The notes beneath the pieces were generated by a model. It did no database searches. It was given only the letters and a program-made list of their open reading frames with translations, and was not told where the DNA came from. Of a stretch of 64,000 nt of DNA, positions 37,422 to 47,300 are shown one piece after another. Numbering within the stretch: position 1 is the stretch's first letter; each line of letters starts with the position of its first letter. The translations under genes were made by a program, and so were the position numbers. The DNA is from Burkholderia sp. S171 (GTDB lineage: Bacteria; Pseudomonadota; Gammaproteobacteria; Burkholderiales; Burkholderiaceae), in assembly GCF_009766085.1 (NCBI RefSeq), contig NZ_LMUF01000001.1, forward strand, positions 124,001 to 188,000, written 5' to 3'.

Positions 37422-39977
37422 ATGGCTGAAGACGACTTGAAGATCACCGTTTCACCGCAGCAGTTTTCCATCGACGTCATGCTGGAAAAGTATGCGAAGG
37501 GTGACGAAACGCGCATTGACGATATTTATCGCCGGGTTGCGCGCGGCGTTGCAATGGCCGAACCCGAGGCGCGGCGCAAGCAGGTCGAGACCGAATTCTT
37601 CGAGAATTTCCAGCGTGGCGCCCTGGGCGCGGGCCGCATCATGAGCGCGGCCGGCACCGGTATCCAGGCAACGCTCATCAACTGTTTCGTGCAGCCGGTG
37701 GGCGACGCCATCCAGGGCGTGGACGAGAACGGCTTACCGGGCATCTACGTCGCGTTGTTGCAGGCAGCCGAAACCATGCGGCGCGGCGGCGGCGTGGGGT
37801 ACAACTTTTCCGCGATTCGTCCGAAGGGTGCACGCGTGCATTCCACGGGATCGTCGGCATCGGGGCCGTGCAGTTACATGGATGTGTTCGACGCGTCATG
37901 CAGGACTGTTGAAAGCGCCGGGTCGCGGCGCGGCGCGCAGATGGGCATTCTTGATTGCTCGCATCCTGACCTGCTTGAATTTATCGCGGCCAAGCATGTG
38001 AAGGGGCGCTGGAATAACTTCAACGTATCGGTCGCGGTGACCGACGAGTTCATGCAAGCCGTTGCTGACGATACCCCCTGGCAACTCGTGCATTCCGCCG
38101 AACCGTCACCGTCGTTCAGGGCAACAACCGACGCTCGGCAACGAGACGATGGTATGTGGGTCTATCGCGAAGTGCGGGCACGGGAAGTGTGGGACACGAT
38201 CATGCGCTCCACCTATGACGTCGCGGAGCCGGGGGTGGTGTTCGTATCGCGCATGAATGACGACAACAATCTGCGAGCGGTGGAGACCATTCGCGCAACC
38301 AATCCGTGCGGCGAGCAGCCGTTGCCAGCCTACGGGTGCTGCAACCTCGGACCGTTGAACCTCACACGGTTCGTGCGTGAACCGTTCGCGCAGCGCCATG
38401 GCGGAACGCCGGTATTCGATTGGGATGGCTTGGCGAAAAGCACCCGCACGCAGGTTCGTTTTCTCGACGACGTGCTCGACGTAACGCTCTGGCCGTTACC
38501 CGAGCAAGACCAGGAAGCGCAAGCGAAGCGGCGCATAGGCGTGGGTTTTACCGGGCTAGGCGACGCGCTTGTCATGCTCGGCGTGCGCTACAACTCGCAG
38601 GAAGGCCGCGACTTTGCAATACGCGTGGCGCGGACCATGCGCGACGAGGCGTATCGCGCGTCGGTCGAGCTGGCTCGCGAGCGGGGTGCGTTCCCCCTGT
38701 TCGATGCAAAAAAGTACCTGGAAACAGGCACTTTCGCGTCGCGCCTGCCGGATGACATCAAAGCGGAGATTCATCGCGACGGCATTCGCAACAGCCACCT
38801 GCTGTCCATTGCGCCAACCGGCACGGTGAGCCTGGCCTTCGCTGATAACGCGTCGAACGGCATTGAGCCGGCGTTCTCGTGGACTTATCAGCGGACCAAG
38901 CGCATGGCTGACGGCAGCCGGCAATCGTTCTCCGTGGAAGATCATGCGTACCGCTTGTATCGCGAGCTGGGCGGCGACGTAAAGGCGTTGCCGGCATACT
39001 TCGTGAGCGCGCTCGATATGTCCGCGAACGATCATCTGGAAATGATGGCAGCGGTGCAGCCTTTCGTCGATACATCCATCTCGAAGACGGTCAATGTACC
39101 GGCCGATTATCCGTTCGATGCGTTCAAGGACCTGTACTTCGACGCCTGGCGCCGGGGCCTGAAGGGGCTGGCTACGTACCGGCCGAACGACACGCTGGGC
39201 GCGGTGTTGTCGGTCACGCCTGAAACACCCGCTATCGTTGCATCCGATCCTTCGGACGCAGCGGACGCCGAGGTTCAACTGGACCCGTTGCGCATTGCCA
39301 TCGATCATCGTCCGCGCGGCGAGTTGCCGGCGATCATCGAGAAGGTGGAATACCTCACGCAGGCCGGCAAGAAGTCACTTTACGTGGCGGTGTCGTTCAT
39401 GGAGATTACCGGGCGGCTGAGTGGAGAGGATGTCACCATCGAGCGGCCTATCGAGTTCTTCATACCAACGGGGCAGCGCGACGAATCGCAGCAATGGATT
39501 ACAGCAACCATGCGCTCGTTGTCGCTGGCGGCGCGAGGTGGTTTTGTCGCGCGCAACCTGCAGGATATGCGCAAGGTATCGTGGGATCGAGGGCAAGTGC
39601 GGCTGGGTGACGTCGAGCGTCCCGGTGGCCATAAGGCACCCCGTTGGCACGATTCCGAAGTTGCTGCGCTTGCCTATGCGATCCAGCAGATTCTGCACCG
39701 GCGGGGCTTCCTCGATATCGAAGGTGGCCAAGTACCCTCGCGGCTGCTTGCGAAGCGTCGGCATGAGGGTACGCAGGCAGCGCTTGAATCGGCGTTATCG
39801 GATTCCGGCGATGACGACATCACGACCGTCGAGGAGGACAACGCGGACGCGGCCAACCCGCATGCGCTACTGCCCATTCCCGGCCGCAAGTGCCCGACCT
39901 GCGGTGCGAACGCAATGATCCGCAAAGATGGTTGCGACTTCTGCACAGCGTGCGGCGAGGTAGGCGCCTGCGGGTAA
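37422..39977 (+). CDS. nrdJ: Adenosylcobalamin-dependent ribonucleoside-diphosphate reductase (class II)
   Basis: An 851-residue class II ribonucleotide reductase that makes dNTP precursors with or without oxygen, using adenosylcobalamin. Motifs include TLINCFVQPVGD, RRGGGVGYNFS, the radical-site NPCGEQPLPAYGCCNLG and SIAPTGTVSL. The C-terminus carries a Zn-type cluster with four paired Cys motifs (KCPTCGAN, DFCTACGEVGACG). The ATG at 37422 has GAGG upstream; a longer frame back to 37038 overlaps narK1 and is unsupported. It is divergent from narK1, and the B12-dependent enzyme suits anaerobic nitrate-respiring growth. Confidence 0.93.
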   Translation: MAEDDLKITVSPQQFSIDVMLEKYAKGDETRIDDIYRRVARGVAMAEPEARRKQVETEFFENFQRGALGAGRIMSAAGTGIQATLINCFVQPVGDAIQGVDENGLPGIYVALLQAAETMRRGGGVGYNFSAIRPKGARVHSTGSSASGPCSYMDVFDASCRTVESAGSRRGAQMGILDCSHPDLLEFIAAKHVKGRWNNFNVSVAVTDEFMQAVADDTPWQLVHSAEPSPSFRATTDARQRDDGMWVYREVRAREVWDTIMRSTYDVAEPGVVFVSRMNDDNNLRAVETIRATNPCGEQPLPAYGCCNLGPLNLTRFVREPFAQRHGGTPVFDWDGLAKSTRTQVRFLDDVLDVTLWPLPEQDQEAQAKRRIGVGFTGLGDALVMLGVRYNSQEGRDFAIRVARTMRDEAYRASVELARERGAFPLFDAKKYLETGTFASRLPDDIKAEIHRDGIRNSHLLSIAPTGTVSLAFADNASNGIEPAFSWTYQRTKRMADGSRQSFSVEDHAYRLYRELGGDVKALPAYFVSALDMSANDHLEMMAAVQPFVDTSISKTVNVPADYPFDAFKDLYFDAWRRGLKGLATYRPNDTLGAVLSVTPETPAIVASDPSDAADAEVQLDPLRIAIDHRPRGELPAIIEKVEYLTQAGKKSLYVAVSFMEITGRLSGEDVTIERPIEFFIPTGQRDESQQWITATMRSLSLAARGGFVARNLQDMRKVSWDRGQVRLGDVERPGGHKAPRWHDSEVAALAYAIQQILHRRGFLDIEGGQVPSRLLAKRRHEGTQAALESALSDSGDDDITTVEEDNADAANPHALLPIPGRKCPTCGANAMIRKDGCDFCTACGEVGACG

Positions 39978-39983
39978 CGCATC

Positions 39984-40017
39984 AGCGCGTGATCACTCTC
40001 ATCTGCGATCACGCGCT
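39984..40017 (+). terminator. Hairpin after nrdJ
   Basis: Perfect 11-bp inverted repeat AGCGCGTGATC/GATCACGCGCT with a 12-base loop, starting 7 bases after the nrdJ stop. No T run follows. A likely transcription end or RNA-stabilising structure. Confidence 0.5.
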
Positions 40018-40038
40018 CAGCCGGATTTCCACACGCTC

Positions 40039-40086
40039 ATATTCAAGCCGTTGAATATCACTGGCGCGGACTTAATAAGTCCGCGC
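40039..40086. repeat. Two further perfect palindromes
   Basis: ATATTCAA-GCCG-TTGAATAT (40039-40058) and GCGCGGACTTA-A-TAAGTCCGCGC (40064-40086) sit back to back between convergent nrdJ and the 45-residue gene. They may end transcription of the reverse-strand pair or bind a protein. Confidence 0.6.
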
Positions 40087-40106
40087 TCGCCCAAGCGCTC
40101 AATCCT

Positions 40107-40244
40107 TCAACCCGCCGCAGAATCCGCCCATTCCGCTACCTGACGCACGCGCGTTGCTTGCGGCCGGTACGGTTGCCATTGCGTTGCTTCCGGAAGCCAG
40201 TCGTCGAGCGCGGAGAACTCTTCAAGGGGTACTGATTCTTTCAT
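40107..40244 (-). CDS. Small protein, 45 aa
   Basis: An open frame from ATG at 40244 with GGAG upstream. It begins MKESVPLEEFSALDDWLPEA and has several Trp and acidic residues, with no membrane helix. It lies 15 bases downstream of the DUF4148-type gene on the same strand, so it is probably its operon partner. No family recognised. Confidence 0.5.
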   Translation of the reverse strand: MKESVPLEEFSALDDWLPEATQWQPYRPQATRVRQVAEWADSAAG

Positions 40245-40259
40245 GATGGACTCCTTTAT

Positions 40260-40613
40260 TTACTGAACGTGCGAGTTGCCGCTTTGTGTCACTGACCCGT
40301 TCGCGAACTCCACGATTCCACGATTACGTTGTTCAGCCGCCGCTGCGTCGCGTGCACGTTGTTCGTGCTGCTCGGCAATGGCAATCCCCGCCATGCTGCG
40401 TTCCGGGTAAGTGTTGCGGTTCAGCGCGGGCAGCGTGCCGTTTGCATACGATGCGGCCAGTTCGGCGCGGACTTGTGCGCGTGTCATGGTGCTTTGGCTG
40501 GTGACCGCGGTTTGGTACGTGCCTGCGTGTCCGATGCCGCCATCAGCAAATGCCGTGGTGGAGACAATGGCTGAGATAGCGGAGATCGAGAGTGTTGCAA
40601 TAGCGGTTTTCAT
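40260..40613 (-). CDS. DUF4148-type small secreted protein
   Basis: A 117-residue protein with a cleavable signal peptide (MKTAIATLSISAISAIVSTTAFA), followed by the DUF4148 stretch STMTRAQVRAELAASYANGTLPALN. This family is abundant in Burkholderiaceae and is secreted to the periplasm; its function is unknown. I used the ATG at 40613 rather than longer frames. The C-terminus is Ala/Gln/Arg-rich. Confidence 0.75.
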   Translation of the reverse strand: MKTAIATLSISAISAIVSTTAFADGGIGHAGTYQTAVTSQSTMTRAQVRAELAASYANGTLPALNRNTYPERSMAGIAIAEQHEQRARDAAAAEQRNRGIVEFANGSVTQSGNSHVQ

Positions 40614-40972
40614 GCGTGCTGCTCCTGTCGGTTCATTCGATAAGCATCGAACGGAGTCGATGCAATCAGACTGATAGCGGGGCAGCGGGCGTCGTTCCAG
40701 GCAATAAACCCAAGCAATAAAAACCAAATCGACGAGCCGCGCTGCGACAGGACGAAATGTAGTCAAGCGAGTGCTGCGGATAAATGACCGTTAAGCGAAA
40801 AGATTAATCGCGATAGGCGAATAATCAAAAAAGCCCTTATAGAAAGGGCTTTTGCGGCGAAACCAGTATTAGCGAAAGGGACTTAAGCCCTTACCCGCGA
40901 GAGGGTCGAAAAGAGCTAAAAGCTAAAAAGACAGACCTAAGAGAGACCCGATCAAACGGGTCTCAAGCAAAA
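40614..40972. terminator. Intergenic region with two hairpins ending bpeT
   Basis: No gene supported. Two strong inverted repeats are present: AAAGCCCTT/AAGGGCTTT (40830-40853, followed by T on the plus strand) and GAGACCCG/CGGGTCTC (40943-40964). The latter lies 9 bases past the LysR gene stop and on the reverse strand is the likely terminator of that gene. The rest should hold the promoter of the DUF4148 gene. Confidence 0.55.
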
Positions 40973-41983
40973 CTAAACGACCACCTCGGCGGTGCCGGCA
41001 ACATCGGGCGTCCCATGTTTGACGATCGATTTCGCGGGCGTAGCCGTCGGCAAACAGCGCTGCTCCGCATCTTCCTGGCCCGAGAGCAGAGGACACCGTT
41101 CAAATAACTCGGCAGCCCAGTCGACAAAAACCCGCACCTTGGGTGACAAATGTCGGTTATGCGGATAAACCACCGAAATGGGCATGGGCAACGGTTTCCA
41201 CTGCGGCAGCACCTCGATCAGTTCACCAGAGCGCAAATGCGGAAGGGCCATGAAGCGCGGTATCTGGACAATTCCGACTCCTTTGACGCCGCACGCGATA
41301 TAAGCCTCGGCGTCATTCACGGCAATCTTCCCGCGCATCTTCACGTCGACGGACTTTCCATCGACGACAAAATCCATATCCATCACGCGGCCGGTGCGGC
41401 TGGAAAAATAATTCACGGCCGTATGCTGCTGCAAATCCTCGATGGTATGCGGCACGCCATGAAGTTCGAGATATTCCGGACTTGCGGCGGTCAGGCCTTG
41501 AAACACGCCGATCCGGCGCGCGACAAGGCTGGAATCCTGCAGCGTTCCCACGCGAATGACACAATCCACGCCTTCCTGGATCAGGTCGACCGGTTTGTCG
41601 CCGAAACCGATCATCAACTCGATGTCCGGATAACGCGTGTGGAATTCACAAAGCTGGGGCATGACGATCATGCGCCCGATCGACCCCGGCATATCGATCC
41701 GCAATTTACCGCGCGGACCTTTGCCGGTATTGGCGAACGAACTCTCGGTTTCCTCGATGTCCGCCAGGATCCGCACGCAGCGCTCGTAATACGCGGCGCC
41801 GTCCGGCGTGAGGTTGAGGCGTCGTGTCGTGCGTTGCAGGAGACGCACGTTGAGGAACGCTTCGAGGTTCTGAATGATCGTTGTCACCGAGGCGCGCGGC
41901 ATGTCCATGGTGTCTGCTGCGCGCGAAAAACTATTGGTGTCGACCACTCTTGTAAACACCTGCATAGCTTGTAGCCGGTCCAT
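40973..41983 (-). CDS. bpeT: LysR-type transcriptional regulator BpeT-like
   Basis: A 336-residue LysR regulator. The N-terminal winged HTH spans residues ~1-60 (MDRLQAMQVFTRVVDTNSFSRAADTMDMPRASVT) and the effector-binding domain starts near 90 (GKLRIDMPGSIGRMIVMPQL). It is divergent from llpE-bpeE-bpeF-oprC, the same arrangement as the BpeT (CeoR) regulator in Burkholderia. It probably activates the efflux operon in response to a small molecule. The symbol is based on context and layout. Confidence 0.82.
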   Translation of the reverse strand: MDRLQAMQVFTRVVDTNSFSRAADTMDMPRASVTTIIQNLEAFLNVRLLQRTTRRLNLTPDGAAYYERCVRILADIEETESSFANTGKGPRGKLRIDMPGSIGRMIVMPQLCEFHTRYPDIELMIGFGDKPVDLIQEGVDCVIRVGTLQDSSLVARRIGVFQGLTAASPEYLELHGVPHTIEDLQQHTAVNYFSSRTGRVMDMDFVVDGKSVDVKMRGKIAVNDAEAYIACGVKGVGIVQIPRFMALPHLRSGELIEVLPQWKPLPMPISVVYPHNRHLSPKVRVFVDWAAELFERCPLLSGQEDAEQRCLPTATPAKSIVKHGTPDVAGTAEVVV

Positions 41984-42064
41984 TTTTCTCTCACCGTCAG
42001 TGCTTTGCAGCGCCCGGAATAAGGATGCCGCTCAGACAGGAATGGGCAGTTTCAATCGCGATTG

Positions 42065-42079
42065 TTCGGTGCGACCGAA
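42065..42079. promoter_or_regulatory. Candidate LysR (BpeT) operator
   Basis: A perfect 6-bp inverted repeat TTCGGT-GCG-ACCGAA in the intergenic region between bpeT and llpE. It contains the LysR-type T-N11-A pattern. It lies about 35 bases before the llpE ATG. Confidence 0.45.
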
Positions 42080-42111
42080 TTGTGTTGCCGGATTATAGGC
42101 ATTTATTTCAA

Positions 42112-43044
42112 ATGTCGTTGCCCCCAGAATTCGTTCCATCGCAACTCGGGTGGGATGGCGCGGACGCGCTGAAAATAACCATGGCATCGACGCTGGATCT
42201 GGGCCTCTGCATAGAGGATGTTCGAATCGCGGGACATGCGCAACCCATAATCTTGCGCAGTTATCGCCCCGCCTCGGACGGCACCGTTCTGCCGATCGTG
42301 CTTTATTTTCATGGCGGCGGCTTTGTACGCGGCACGCTGGATGATGCCGACGTAACGGCCAGAACGATTGCCCGCGATACAGCGGCGTGGGTCATCTCGG
42401 TGGGCTACTCGCTAGCACCGGCTTTCCCGTTCCCTGCGGCGCCGGAGGATGCTTATCGGGCGGCGCAATGGGCGGTAGCGAACGCTCGTGCGCAACGCTC
42501 GGATGCGAACCGCATCGGCGTCGCGGGGCACGATGCCGGCGGCAACCTGGCCACGTGTCTCGCGGCCATTGCACGGGATCGCGGCGACATCGTGATCCTC
42601 GCGCAAGCGCTGCTCGCGCCGTTGCTGGACCCCAGCATGACGCGCATGGCCGACGAGAACAAGGTGCGCTCGCCGGACATCTGCATGGCGGAGTGCGCGC
42701 AGTGTTATCGCGCGTATTTGCCGAACGCTTCACAACGGCTTCATCCGTATGCGGCGCCGTTGGAATCGCGGCGTCTTGCCGGTCTGCCGCCGGCGCTGAT
42801 CGCGAGCGCCCAGCATGATCTGCTGCATATCGAGGCCGAGAAATATGCGGGCGAACTGATCGCCGCCGGCGTGCCGACGGAAGTTACGCGGCACGTGAAT
42901 GCATCGCATAACGCGCTTGCAGCGGACCCGGCCGCACTCGCCGACGTAGTCGCGTTCTTCAAGAAACGGCTGCGCGCGCGGACGGTCGCGCCGCTTGCGC
43001 CGCTTGGCGACACACAAAAAATTCAAACAATCTCAACGACTTAA
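42112..43044 (+). CDS. llpE: Alpha/beta hydrolase-like protein LlpE (efflux-operon lipase-like protein)
   Basis: A 310-residue alpha/beta hydrolase of the hormone-sensitive-lipase type. The oxyanion motif HGGGF is at ~67-71. The nucleophile elbow reads GHDAG (139-143), with Asp141 where Ser is expected (codon GAT at 42532-42534), so hydrolase activity is doubtful. The acidic and His residues near the C-terminus (AQHDLL, NASHNAL) are present. In Burkholderia efflux operons an equivalent gene, llpE, precedes bpeE/ceoA. The start at 42112 gives the family N-terminus. Confidence 0.8.
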   Translation: MSLPPEFVPSQLGWDGADALKITMASTLDLGLCIEDVRIAGHAQPIILRSYRPASDGTVLPIVLYFHGGGFVRGTLDDADVTARTIARDTAAWVISVGYSLAPAFPFPAAPEDAYRAAQWAVANARAQRSDANRIGVAGHDAGGNLATCLAAIARDRGDIVILAQALLAPLLDPSMTRMADENKVRSPDICMAECAQCYRAYLPNASQRLHPYAAPLESRRLAGLPPALIASAQHDLLHIEAEKYAGELIAAGVPTEVTRHVNASHNALAADPAALADVVAFFKKRLRARTVAPLAPLGDTQKIQTISTT

Positions 43045-43056
43045 TCGGAGCAACGC

Positions 43057-44247
43057 ATGTCCATCACTCGCAAACGTCTTACCGTCGCGCTAGGCGCCGC
43101 GCTGGTCGTCGCAGGCATCGGAACATTCACTGCCATGCATGGTTTCGGCCACGGCGATCTGCCGGTGAACGGTGCTGAAGCCGCGATCAAGCCATCGGCG
43201 CCCGCCATGGAAGTGGATGTCGCCACGGTGGTCTCGAAGACCATCACCGACTACCAGAACTATTCGGGCCGCCTGGAAGCGGTCGACAAGGTCGAGATCC
43301 GTCCGCTCGTGCCGGGGACCATCGTCGCAGTGCATTTTGCCGATGGCGCGCTGGTGAAAAAGGGCGATCCGCTCTTTACCATCGACCCGCGGCCGTACGT
43401 GGCGCAAGTCGATCAGGCCGCGGCGCAACTCGCGGCGGCCCAGGCTCGCAACGGTTATACCTCGACCGATGCGGCGCGCGCGGAACGTTTGCTGGCGGAC
43501 AACGCCATCGCCAAGCGCGACTACGACGAGAAGCAGAATGCTTCGCACGAAGCCGCGGCGAACCTGAAGGCTGCGCAAGCGGCGCTCGAAACGGCGAAAA
43601 TCAACCTGACGTACACGCAGATCGTGGCGCCGGTGTCGGGCCGGGTGTCGCGTGCGGAAATGACGGTGGGCAATATTGTGTCGACGGGTTCCAGCGCACC
43701 GCTGCTGACCACGCTGGTGTCGGTGTCGCCCATCTACGCGTCGTTTGACGTCGATGAACAAACCTACCTGCGTTACCTGAGCCGCGATTCGCGTGCCAGC
43801 GTGCCGGTCTCGCTCGGCCTCGCGAATGAAGATGGTTTCTCGCGTGAAGGCAAGGTCGCGTCCGTCGATAACCAGCTCGATACGGGCTCGGGAACGATTC
43901 GCGTGCGGGCACGTTTCGATAACGCCGACGGTTCGCTGGTGCCGGGTCTCTATGCGCGCATCAAGGTAGGCGGAGGCACGCCGCATCCGGCTGTGCTGAT
44001 CGACGATGCCGCGATCGGGACCGACCAGGACAAGAAGTTCGTGATGGTGGTCGACCCGGACAATCGCGTGCAATACCGCGAAGTCACGCTCGGCACGTTG
44101 AGCGAAGGCATGCGCGTGATTGTGAAGGGCTTGCAGCCGGGCGAGCGGATCGTGGTCAACGGTCTGCAGCGCGTACGTCCGAACGATGTGGTGAAGGCCA
44201 ACTCCGTAGCAATGGCGAGCGCATTGCCGCCTAAAGACGCTTCATAA
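43057..44247 (+). CDS. bpeE: RND efflux membrane fusion protein BpeE/CeoA-type
   Basis: A 396-residue periplasmic adaptor linking the inner-membrane pump to the outer-membrane channel. It has an N-terminal hydrophobic anchor (~8-28) without a lipobox. The lipoyl and hairpin regions are visible: RPLVPGTIVAVHFADGALVKKGDPLF, then an Ala-rich coiled-coil hairpin (~110-190) and NLTYTQIVAPVSGRVSRAEM, with a beta-barrel after it. It is 12 bases after llpE and is followed by the pump gene. Confidence 0.92.
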   Translation: MSITRKRLTVALGAALVVAGIGTFTAMHGFGHGDLPVNGAEAAIKPSAPAMEVDVATVVSKTITDYQNYSGRLEAVDKVEIRPLVPGTIVAVHFADGALVKKGDPLFTIDPRPYVAQVDQAAAQLAAAQARNGYTSTDAARAERLLADNAIAKRDYDEKQNASHEAAANLKAAQAALETAKINLTYTQIVAPVSGRVSRAEMTVGNIVSTGSSAPLLTTLVSVSPIYASFDVDEQTYLRYLSRDSRASVPVSLGLANEDGFSREGKVASVDNQLDTGSGTIRVRARFDNADGSLVPGLYARIKVGGGTPHPAVLIDDAAIGTDQDKKFVMVVDPDNRVQYREVTLGTLSEGMRVIVKGLQPGERIVVNGLQRVRPNDVVKANSVAMASALPPKDAS

Positions 44248-44385
44248 GACGCGCTTTACAAGACGAGTTTATAAGCGCTTAACAGCGGCTCCTCGCGTGT
44301 GTGGTCCGTGGCGGTTCGTTCCTGACGGGACGGACTGGCCGGCGGTTACGCGCGCGCAGCCTCTCATGCAGATAAAGAAAACGTC

Positions 44386-47300
44386 ATGAACATTTCCAAG
44401 TTTTTCATCGACCGCCCGATCTTTGCGGGTGTGATGTCGGTGCTCATCCTGCTGGCGGGCATCATCGCCATGTTCAAGCTGCCGATCTCCGAATATCCGG
44501 AAGTCGTGCCGCCGTCCGTGGTCGTGCATGCGCAATATCCGGGTGCGAATCCGAAAGTGATCGCCGAAACAGTGGCGTCGCCATTGGAAGAGCAGATCAA
44601 CGGCGTGGAAGACATGCTGTACATGCAGTCGCAGGCTAACAGCGACGGCAACCTGACCATCACGGTGACGTTCAAGCTTGGCACGGACCCGGATAAGGCG
44701 CAGGAACTGGTGCAGAACCGCGTGTCGCAAGCGCTGCCGCGCTTGCCGGAAGACGTGACGCGGCTCGGCGTGACGACGATCAAGTCGTCGCCGACGCTCA
44801 CCATGGTGGTTCACTTGAACTCGCCTAATGACCGCTACGACATGACGTATCTGCGCAACTACGCGCTGATCAACGTGAAGGACCGGCTTGAGCGGATCCA
44901 GGGCGTGGGCCAGGTTCAGCTGTGGGGCTCGGGCGATTACTCCATGCGCATCTGGCTCGACCCGCAAAAGGTCGCTCAGCGTGGCATGACGGCAACCGAT
45001 GTGGTCAACGCGATTCGCGAGCAGAACGTGCAGGTGGCGGCCGGGGTGATTGGTGCATCGCCGACGTCGTCGAACGTGCCGTTGCAACTCAACGTGAATG
45101 CGCAAGGCCGCTTGCAGACCGAAGCGGAGTTCCGGGACATCGTGCTCAAGACTTCGCCTGACGGCGCAGTCACGCATTTGAGCGACGTGGCGCGGGTCGA
45201 GTTGGCTGCATCGGAATATGGCTTGCGTTCGCTGCTCGACAACAAGTCGGCGGTCGCCATGGCGATCAACCAGCAACCGGGTGCGAACTCGCTGCAGATC
45301 TCCGATTCGGTCCGCGAGACCATGAAGGAACTGAAAGCGGACATGCCGGCGGGCGTCGATTATCAAATCGTCTATGACCCGACGCAGTTCGTGCGCTCGA
45401 GTATTGAAGCGGTGATTCATACGCTGATCGAAGCCATTGCGCTGGTCGTGCTGGTGGTGATCGTGTTCCTGCAAACCTGGCGCGCGTCGATTATTCCGCT
45501 GCTGGCGGTGCCGGTGTCGATCATCGGTACGTTCTCGTTGCTGCTGGCGTTCGGCTTCTCGATCAACGCGTTGTCATTGTTCGGCATGGTGCTGGCAATC
45601 GGGATCGTGGTCGATGATGCGATCGTGGTGGTGGAAAACGTCGAGCGGAATATCGAGGCGGGGTTATCGGCGCGAGAGGCGACCTATCAGGCCATGCGAG
45701 AAGTGAGCGGGCCGATTATCGCCATTGCACTGACGCTGACCGCCGTGTTCGTGCCGCTCGCGTTCATGTCCGGCTTGACGGGGCAGTTCTACAAGCAGTT
45801 CGCGATGACCATCGCCATCTCCACGGTGATCTCGGCCTTCAACTCGCTGACGTTGTCGCCGGCGCTGGCAGCCTTGCTGCTGAAGGGCCATGACGAACCG
45901 AAGGACTGGCTGACGCGCGGAATGGATCGGGTGTTCGGTGGCTTCTTCCGCCAGTTCAACAAGGTCTTCAAGCGTGGTTCGGAGAACTACGGCAAGGGTG
46001 TGACGGGCGTTATCAACCGCAAGGCGCTGATGATGGGCGTGTATATCGTGTTGTTGTGCGGCGCTGTGCTAATGAGCAAGGTCGTGCCTGGCGGTTTCGT
46101 GCCGGCGCAGGACAAGGAGTACCTGATCAGCTTTGCGCAGTTGCCCAACGGCGCGTCGCTTGATCGTACGGAGGCGGTGATTCGCCAGATGACGGACATC
46201 GCGCGGAAAACGCCGGGCGTGCAAAGCGCGGTGGAGTTCCCGGGCTTGTCGGTGAACGGTTTCACGAATTCGTCGAGCGCGGGCATTGTGTTCGTGACGC
46301 TCAAGCCGTTTAACGAACGCAAGGGCGCAGCGCTCTCTGCAGGAGCCATTGCAGGCTCGCTGAACCAGAAATACGCGGCCATCAAGGGTTCGTTCATTGC
46401 TGTGTTCCCACCGCCGCCAGTGCTTGGGCTGGGAACGCTGGGCGGCTTCAAGCTGCAACTGGAAGACCGTGGCGCGCTGGGCTACGCCGCACTGAACGAC
46501 GCGACGCAAGCGTTCATCAAGCGTGCATCGCAGACGCCTGAACTCGGCCCGACGTTCTCCAGCTATCAGATCAACGTGCCGCAATTGAACGTGGATCTGG
46601 ACCGGGTGAAAGCGAAGCAACTGGGTGTCTCCGTCACCGATGTATTCAGCACGATGCAGGTCTATCTCGGCTCGCTGTATGTGAACGACTTCAACCGCTT
46701 CGGCCGTGTGTACCAGGTTCGGGTGCAGGCGGATGCGCCGTTCCGGTCGAGCTCGGAGGACATCGGTCTGCTCAAGACGCGTAACGCGAATGGCGAGATG
46801 GTGCCGTTGTCGTCGCTCGTCAAGGTGACGCCGACCTATGGTCCCGAGATGGTGGTGCGCTACAACGGCTACACCGCTGCGGACATCAACGGTGGTCCGG
46901 CTCCAGGGTATTCGTCGGGCCAGGCACAAGCTGCAGTGGAACGCATTGCGGCTGAAACGCTGCCGCGCGGTATCAAGTTTGAGTGGACCGACCTGACGTA
47001 TCAGCAGATCCTCGCGGGAAATGCCGCCATGTGGGTGTTCCCGATCAGCGTGCTGCTGGTGTTCCTGGTACTGGCTGCGCTGTATGAAAGCCTGACGCTG
47101 CCGCTCGCCGTGATCCTGATCGTGCCCATGAGCATTCTGTCGGCGCTGGTCGGTGTGTGGCTCACGAAGGGCGACAACAACATCTTCACGCAGATCGGCT
47201 TGATGGTGCTGGTGGGGTTGTCGGCGAAGAACGCCATCCTGATCGTGGAATTTGCGCGAGAGCTGGAAATGCAGGGTCGTTCGATTGTGCAGGCCGCTAT

